From: Tepidisphaeraceae bacterium
GTDB lineage: Bacteria; Planctomycetota; Phycisphaerae; Tepidisphaerales; Tepidisphaeraceae
Assembly (NCBI GenBank): GCA_025450555.1
Contig: JANWHF010000199.1
Coordinates: 1 to 7,087, forward strand
Length of the DNA: 7,087 bases
Reading direction: 5' to 3'
A program made the translations under genes and the position numbers. Below the pieces are notes generated by a model. That model was not told where the DNA came from. It did no database searches and saw only the letters and a program-made list of their open reading frames with translations. Positions 1 through 3,601 of this stretch are shown piece by piece. Position 1 is the stretch's first letter; every line of letters begins with the position of its first letter.

Positions 1-641
1 AAATAAATTGCGCCATTGAGCGCAACCAAATCGCTTGGCGAGCTGGAATCTGTTCCACTCGCGATGTCGGCAATCAAAGAGGTGCCCGCGGCGGTGCCGT
101 CGCATGCCCAAAGCTCGGAGCCGTGGACGGTGTCGTTGCCTTGGAAATAGAGCCGGCCATTGTAGACGGTCCAGTTGTTGGCGTTTGGCGTGACGGTCGA
201 GAGTTGTACCGTTCCAGCCGCGGTTCCATCGGAGATGTAAAGGCCGCCGGTCGTCGTGGTGAAAAATACGTCGTTACCCAGCGCTGCGAAGGGCTGGGCG
301 CCAGATCCTGTGCTCCCTGGCACAAGGTCGCTGACCATCACGGTGCCATCGGAGGTACCATCGCTCTCCCACAACTCCTGCCCATGGACGCCGTCGTTGG
401 CGGTAAAGAACAACTCGTTTTCCGCCACGACGAAGTTGGATGGATTAGATGAATCCGTAACCTTGTTGATGTTATCTACCAGCGAAACCGCGGAGAGCAG
501 CCGCCGCGGCTCCAGCGACTCGGCAAGTGCGCGCACTGCTGCCGTACGCGCCGGCTTCCGACGGCTTTGCCAACGATTGGGTGACGGGCGGCGGCTCGAA
601 ATTCCAGAAATCGCGCGCGGACCCTTTTCTCCGTCGATCAC
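1..641 (-). CDS. LEPR-XLL / ELWxxDGT-repeat exported protein (N-terminal part; 3' end beyond window)
   Basis: Open minus-strand frame, read from GTG at 641-639 to the window edge, giving 213 residues with no stop. The GTG start is supported by a strong Shine-Dalgarno GAGGAG six bases upstream (653-648); no ATG lies in the frame before the motif. Residues 1-42 are basic and low in complexity. Residues 43-51 read LEPRRLLSA, the LEPR-XLL motif found near the N-terminus of many giant planctomycetal surface or secreted proteins. From residue 89 come three copies of an ELWxxDGT-type repeat (ELWESDGT at 89, LYISDGT at 134, ELWACDGT at 176) with a 42-45 residue period. Each copy has a DGTxxGT core and a hydrophobic N/G-rich beta strand such as LNGAIYF, and such arrays probably fold as beta-propeller-like domains. 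Family knowledge suggests export and an extracellular or cell-surface role; the substrate or partner is unknown. The protein is probably much longer than seen. It follows the 738-1250 gene on the same strand after a 96-nt gap. Confidence 0.88.
   Translation of the reverse strand, partial: MIDGEKGPRAISGISSRRPSPNRWQSRRKPARTAAVRALAESLEPRRLLSAVSLVDNINKVTDSSNPSNFVVAENELFFTANDGVHGQELWESDGTSDGTVMVSDLVPGSTGSGAQPFAALGNDVFFTTTTGGLYISDGTAAGTVQLSTVTPNANNWTVYNGRLYFQGNDTVHGSELWACDGTAAGTSLIADIASGTDSSSPSDLVALNGAIY
81..377 (-). repeat. ELWxxDGT protein repeats, three copies of about 43-44 residues
   Basis: Three in-frame copies of the repeat core lie inside the LEPR-XLL gene: ELWESDGTSDGT (377-342), LYISDGTAAGT (242-210) and ELWACDGTAAGT (116-81). 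The leucines are 44 and 43 codons apart. The middle copy is degenerate, with LYI in place of ELW. The sequence before the outer two copies is also conserved (NDGVHGQ and NDTVHGS), so copies 1 and 3 are closer to each other than to copy 2. The array probably continues beyond position 1. Confidence 0.85.
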
Positions 642-647
642 GGCTGT

Positions 648-653
648 CTCCTC
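648..653 (-). promoter_or_regulatory. Shine-Dalgarno site (GAGGAG) fixing a GTG start
   Basis: Read on the minus strand, GAGGAG at 653-648 is followed by the six-base spacer ACAGCC and GTG at 641-639. Sequence match and spacing are near ideal, which decides the start of the LEPR-XLL gene. It is the only strong Shine-Dalgarno site seen in the window. Confidence 0.75.
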
Positions 654-737
654 TTGCTTGGCAAATTGCAGGCGCCACGGAGGGAATAAGCGATCGCCCC
701 CCAATGAAGCGTAAAACAGGTAGCCCAGCGGGCGAGT

Positions 738-1250
738 TTATAACCGATAGGAGCCGCGATTTCCATGCGGAAGTGATGCCAGCCGAGCCTTCAACCCGCT
801 TGCGTAAGTACCCCAAGGCATAAACTTGAAAAACAACGCATATCCGTCACTTGCATAGCCGCGGCCCTTCTGTTGGCCCCAACTCAAAAATATGCCACGA
901 GTGCCAAAATTGAGAAAAGAAGGCCGGGGATGTTGAGTGAAGAGGTTCAGGGCGACGAACCACGGCACATCGCGGAAAGGAAATCGGCCGTAGAAAAAAA
1001 TCGAGAAAATCGCTGTGGCAATCGCGGTGAGCCAGAGGGAGAAGAAGCCACTGAAGGGAAAGCCTTTTGCAATGATGTCGCCTGCGAGGTAGATGGCGAT
1101 GCACGCGGCGCCCGGCGCGCAGAGCAGGAGCGCTACCCATGGCGAATAATGTCGCTCGGTGCACCAGTTCTGTCCGCGAGTCGATCGGCCCTTGTATTCA
1201 AGATGTTGGGGCGACTCGTTCATTCCCAGGATGCCAGGGCGGTATCCCAT
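738..1250 (-). CDS. Hypothetical small membrane protein
   Basis: No family recognised. The 170-residue frame starts at ATG 1250; a second ATG at 1223 gives 161 residues (MNESPQHLEY...) and is equally possible, since neither has a convincing ribosome binding site. Numbered from the 1223 start, a hydrophilic N-terminus (1-28) is followed by two clear hydrophobic segments, about 29-50 (ALLLCAPGAACIAIYLAG) and 56-78 (aromatic-rich, SGFFSLWLTAIATAIFSIFF), then a short hydrophobic stretch at 86-95. The remaining 65 residues are basic, aromatic and glycine-rich, probably on one face of the membrane. Codons are rich in G/C at third positions, as in the other genes here, and the opposite strand yields only low-complexity charged sequence, so this strand is the coding one. 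The TAA stop lies 96 nt before the GTG of the LEPR-XLL gene on the same strand, so co-transcription is possible. Function unknown. Confidence 0.62.
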   Translation of the reverse strand: MGYRPGILGMNESPQHLEYKGRSTRGQNWCTERHYSPWVALLLCAPGAACIAIYLAGDIIAKGFPFSGFFSLWLTAIATAIFSIFFYGRFPFRDVPWFVALNLFTQHPRPSFLNFGTRGIFLSWGQQKGRGYASDGYALFFKFMPWGTYASGLKARLASLPHGNRGSYRL

Positions 1251-1276
1251 AGCCAGGCAAGATATTACCGCGACTC

Positions 1277-1304
1277 TTGTAACCGTCCCTTTCCCAGCTA
1301 TAAT
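1277..1304 (+). promoter_or_regulatory. Sigma70-type promoter for rpmA (-35 TTGTAA, -10 TATAAT)
   Basis: A perfect -10 hexamer TATAAT at 1299-1304 is preceded, after a 16-base spacer, by TTGTAA at 1277-1282 (four of six consensus bases). Transcription would start near 1311, leaving a leader of about 100 nt before rpmA. The site lies in the divergent gap between the minus-strand membrane-protein gene and rpmA. It supports an independent promoter for rpmA in the absence of rplU. Confidence 0.6.
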
Positions 1305-1314
1305 TTGTCCCCCC

Positions 1315-1330
1315 GCAAACGGTGCAAACG
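1315..1330 (+). repeat. Short direct repeat GCAAACG-GT-GCAAACG at the start of the rpmA leader
   Basis: GCAAACG occurs at 1315-1321 and again at 1324-1330, a 9-base period just downstream of the predicted transcription start. It could be a protein-binding site or chance; there is no further support. Confidence 0.25.
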
Positions 1331-1410
1331 ATTGCAGGGACGATGAATTGCGGCGCGCGGCGCTGGATCGATGGACTTGAGGTTGATTTTTTTAATTCGA
1401 GAGCAAAGTC

Positions 1411-1668
1411 ATGGCACATAAGAAGGGTCAAGGCAGCACCAAGAACGGCCGCGACAGCAATCCGCAGTATCGCGGCATCAAGGCCTATGGCGGGCAGTTT
1501 GTGCAGGCCGGGTCGATTATCGTTCGCCAGTGCGGCACCAAGTTTCACCCGGGCTTTAACGTGGGCGTCGGCACCGATTACACGCTCTTTGCGCTCAAGG
1601 ATGGAACGGTCGAGTTCCAGGGTCGAAAGATCCATGTGCGCGCCGAGCAGGTCGCCGCGACCGCTTAA
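1411..1668 (+). CDS. rpmA: 50S ribosomal protein L27 (bL27)
   Basis: The 85-residue length and near-consensus sequence make this a secure call. It begins MAHKKGQGSTKNGRDSN, the flexible N-terminal tail of bL27 that reaches towards the peptidyl transferase centre and contacts the tRNA acceptor ends. The core follows, with GIKAYGGQ (23-30), GSIIVRQCGT, FHPGFNVGVGTDYTLFAL and a C-terminal VEFQGRKIHVRA strand. There is no Firmicutes-type N-terminal extension, so no processing protease is needed. The start is fixed by the conserved MAHKKG; a weak purine run GAGAG (1399-1403) lies seven bases upstream. It is followed at 76 nt by obg, the usual gene order, with a hairpin between. rplU, normally just upstream, is absent: the upstream neighbour is on the other strand. 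Confidence 0.98.
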   Translation: MAHKKGQGSTKNGRDSNPQYRGIKAYGGQFVQAGSIIVRQCGTKFHPGFNVGVGTDYTLFALKDGTVEFQGRKIHVRAEQVAATA

Positions 1669-1695
1669 GTTAGATTTTCTGGCATTCAGCGCAAT

Positions 1696-1730
1696 GAGGC
1701 ACGAAGGGTTCTTCGTGCCTCGCGCCTTTT
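1696..1730 (+). terminator. Hairpin terminator or attenuator between rpmA and obg
   Basis: GAGGCACGAAG (1696-1706) pairs perfectly with CTTCGTGCCTC (1711-1721), an 11-bp stem with a GGTT loop. CGCGCC/GCGCC bases and TTTT (1727-1730) follow. The stem is strong, but the T-run is short and starts five bases after the stem, so partial termination that lowers obg relative to rpmA is more likely than a complete stop. It ends 14 nt before the obg ATG and no separate obg promoter is evident. It could also act as an mRNA-stability or processing hairpin. Confidence 0.65.
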
Positions 1731-1744
1731 AGCAAAGCATCATC

Positions 1745-2827
1745 ATGTTCATCGACGAAGCCAAAATTCATATCAAAGCAGGCGACGGCGGCATGGGATG
1801 CGTTTCGTTCCGGCGGGAAAAGTACATCCCCAAAGGCGGGCCGGACGGCGGCGATGGTGGGAACGGCGGCAGCGTCATTCTGGTGGCCGATCCTTCCAAG
1901 GACACGCTGCTGGATTTTGCCGGCAAGCATCACTGGAAAGCGGATCGCGGCCAGCAGGGCATGGGCAAGAAAATGGCCGGCCTGAGCGGAGAGGATCTGG
2001 TCATTTTGGTGCCGCCGGGCACGCTGGTTTATGACGCGGATCATTCGATTTTGCTGGCCGATCTGGACGTGCCGGGCAAGCGCGTGCGGGTTGCACGAGG
2101 CGGCAAGGGGGGCTTGGGGAATTGGCATTTTCGGTCATCCACGAATCAGACGCCGAGGTATGCGGAGCCGGGGACAGAAGGGGAGGAGCGCAATCTTCGG
2201 CTCGAATTGAAGCTGATCGCGGATGTCGGTCTGGTTGGGATGCCCAACGCGGGCAAGAGCACATTGCTTCGCGCGATTTCCGCGGCGAGGCCGAAGGTGG
2301 CCGACTATCCGTTCACGACGCTCGACCCGCATCTGGGCATCGTCGAGCTATCGGTCGATCGAAGAATCGTGGTGGCGGATATCCCGGGGCTGATCGAAGG
2401 CGCGCAGCACGGCGCGGGGCTGGGGCATCATTTTCTCAAGCACATCGAGCGTACGAAGATCATTGTGCACCTGCTGGATCTGTATCCTGTCGATGGCTCC
2501 GATCCGGCCAATAACTACCGCATCATTCGAAAAGAGCTGGAAGCTTTCAGCCCGATTTTGGCCAACAAGCGGGAGATCATCGCCGCCAATAAATTGGACC
2601 TGGCGATCGACGATGAGGCGATGGAACATCTGCGCAGCGAACTTGCGGGGAAAGAAATCTTCGCGATTTCCGGAGCGAGTCATCAGGGGTTGCAGCCGCT
2701 GCTGGAGCGGATCTGGCAGATCGTGCAGGATGAGCGTGCGGCACAGGCATCGAGTGCGGAAAGCGCTTCGAGTGCGGAAAGCGCCGTTGCCGCACCGGAG
2801 CAGACGGATGTGGATTCGACGCCATGA
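1745..2827 (+). CDS. obg: Obg/CgtA family GTPase, 50S ribosome assembly factor
   Basis: 360 residues. The glycine-rich Obg fold covers about 1-157, beginning MFIDEAKIHIKAGDGGMGCVS with GGPDGGDGGNGG at 31-42 and ARGGKGGLGN at 117-126. The TRAFAC-class G domain follows: G1 GMPNAGKST (165-173), G2 TT (191-192), G3 DIPG (212-215), G4 NKLD (282-285) and G5 SGAS (309-312), with the Obg signature PFTTLDPHLG at 189-198. Every GTP-binding motif is intact. Obg proteins bind the 50S subunit late in assembly, with slow GTP turnover, and link ribosome maturation to (p)ppGpp and stress. There is no OCT domain: the G domain ends near 330 and leaves a short acidic Ser/Ala-rich tail containing a duplicated SSAESA. 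The start matches the family N-terminus, though no Shine-Dalgarno is visible. It lies 76 nt after rpmA and its stop overlaps the next gene's ATG. Confidence 0.98.
   Translation: MFIDEAKIHIKAGDGGMGCVSFRREKYIPKGGPDGGDGGNGGSVILVADPSKDTLLDFAGKHHWKADRGQQGMGKKMAGLSGEDLVILVPPGTLVYDADHSILLADLDVPGKRVRVARGGKGGLGNWHFRSSTNQTPRYAEPGTEGEERNLRLELKLIADVGLVGMPNAGKSTLLRAISAARPKVADYPFTTLDPHLGIVELSVDRRIVVADIPGLIEGAQHGAGLGHHFLKHIERTKIIVHLLDLYPVDGSDPANNYRIIRKELEAFSPILANKREIIAANKLDLAIDDEAMEHLRSELAGKEIFAISGASHQGLQPLLERIWQIVQDERAAQASSAESASSAESAVAAPEQTDVDSTP
2750..2785 (+). repeat. 18-bp tandem duplication in the Obg C-terminal tail
   Basis: TCGAGTGCGGAAAGCGCT (2750-2767) is followed directly by the same 18 bases with T changed to C at the last position (2768-2785). 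It encodes two in-frame copies of SSAESA in the disordered acidic tail, which suggests recent slippage in a tolerant region. Confidence 0.85.
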
Positions 2828-3396
2828 GTCGAACGCTTCCAGCATCGCTTGGGATCGGATTAAAAGAGTGGGCGACGGTCTGCGCCGCTCTGAGCAGCGG
2901 CCGGCAGATGATCCTGCTGCGGAAGGGCGGCATCTACGAAGCGGCGGGGGAATTTGAACTTGAACATCCCTCCTTTGTCTTCTTTCCAACTTATCTACAT
3001 CAGAATTTGAAGATGCTGAAGCCGGAGGCGCACGCGGGTTTTGAGGCGCGCTCCGCGGAGCCGGCGCAGGTGAAATTGTCGTCGGCGGGGTTGGTGACCG
3101 ACATCTTTCAGCTTCGCTCGCGATCGCAGATGGAAGCGATCGATGGCGAGCATATCTGGACGCCGCCGCTGATTGATATGCGATTCAATTATCGACCGGA
3201 GAATCCGCTGTATTTGCTGCTGGTGCGAGCCTATCGATTGTCGGCGGAACTGACGGTCGAAAACACGCCGGCTTATGCGGGGTGCAAAAGCTGGGTGCCG
3301 CTGGATGGAGCGATCGAGGCGGGGAAGTTCATGCCAGTGCTGGACAAGAACGCGTATTCCGCGCGCCGCGAGAATGTCTTGAGCGCTATCGAATAA
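2824..3396 (+). CDS. DUF1802 family protein, function unknown
   Basis: 190 residues. I recognise the DUF1802 pattern: LKEW (13-16), LLRKGGI (31-37), FELEHP (44-49), FPTYLHQ (54-60), a central LxxLxxxxIW-like segment ending HIW (110-112), the RPENPLYLLLVRAYRL strand (124-139) and YAGCKSW (151-157). The conserved charged and aromatic residues (K34, E45, E47, H48, H59, W112, C154, W157) suggest a defined soluble fold, but no activity is established for the family as far as I know. No signal peptide or membrane segment is visible, so it is probably cytoplasmic. Its ATG overlaps the obg TGA in the arrangement ATGA (2824-2827). With no Shine-Dalgarno of its own, translation probably depends on ribosomes finishing obg. 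This coupling hints at a role near ribosome assembly or stress control, but that is inference from position alone. Confidence 0.88.
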   Translation: MSRTLPASLGIGLKEWATVCAALSSGRQMILLRKGGIYEAAGEFELEHPSFVFFPTYLHQNLKMLKPEAHAGFEARSAEPAQVKLSSAGLVTDIFQLRSRSQMEAIDGEHIWTPPLIDMRFNYRPENPLYLLLVRAYRLSAELTVENTPAYAGCKSWVPLDGAIEAGKFMPVLDKNAYSARRENVLSAIE

Positions 3397-3490
3397 GCAT
3401 GACCTGAGCACGGCGGTCCAAGAAAAAGGGAATACGTAGACAGGTACAGTTTCCTGAAATTGGTGTGAGTCAAGTCATTATCCGGTTCCG

Positions 3491-3527
3491 TTGAAAAAGA
3501 CGTAATTCTCCGCAAGATATATATAAG
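3491..3527 (+). promoter_or_regulatory. AT-rich candidate promoter for the propeller/TPR gene
   Basis: The 205-nt gap after the DUF1802 gene is richer in A/T than its surroundings. It holds TTGAAA (3491-3496) and a run GATATATATAAG (3516-3527) offering several -10-like hexamers. The pairing is imperfect: GATATA at 3516 gives a 19-base spacer and TATATA at 3518 gives 21. The gap has no recognisable gene and no convincing terminator for the upstream operon. Confidence 0.3.
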
Positions 3528-3601
3528 GGTGTAACGCAATTCTTCCGCGAACATACAAGGTCGCAATGCTTTCCCTGTGACGCGATCGAACGGGCGATGA
3601 T

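Noticed and set aside
873..1346. Plus-strand open frame of 157 codons opposite the small membrane protein
   Set aside because: The product is a charged Glu/Arg/Ala-rich sequence without fold-like patterning, typical of the antisense of a hydrophobic gene; the minus strand has the coherent membrane protein.
1371..1421. 16-codon open frame (ATG 1371 to TAA 1421) in the rpmA leader overlapping the rpmA start
   Set aside because: No ribosome binding site and no attenuator structure visible; likely chance.
1198..1635. Minus-strand open frame of 145 codons opposite rpmA and its leader, with a CxxC-like pair
   Set aside because: Most of it is antisense to the certain rpmA gene and the promoter region; the cysteine pair is isolated and no zinc-ribbon pattern follows.
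2348..2989. Minus-strand open frame of 213 codons opposite obg and the DUF1802 gene
   Set aside because: Antisense to two well-supported genes; product is Arg/Gln-rich with no domain features.
3401..3418. GACC...GGTC inverted repeat after the DUF1802 stop as a terminator
   Set aside because: Only a 4-bp stem with a 10-nt loop and no T-run after it.
3397..3601. Possible small gene or RNA in the 205-nt gap after the DUF1802 gene
   Set aside because: No open frame with coding character and no stable stem-loop found by eye; only promoter-like AT-rich sequence.
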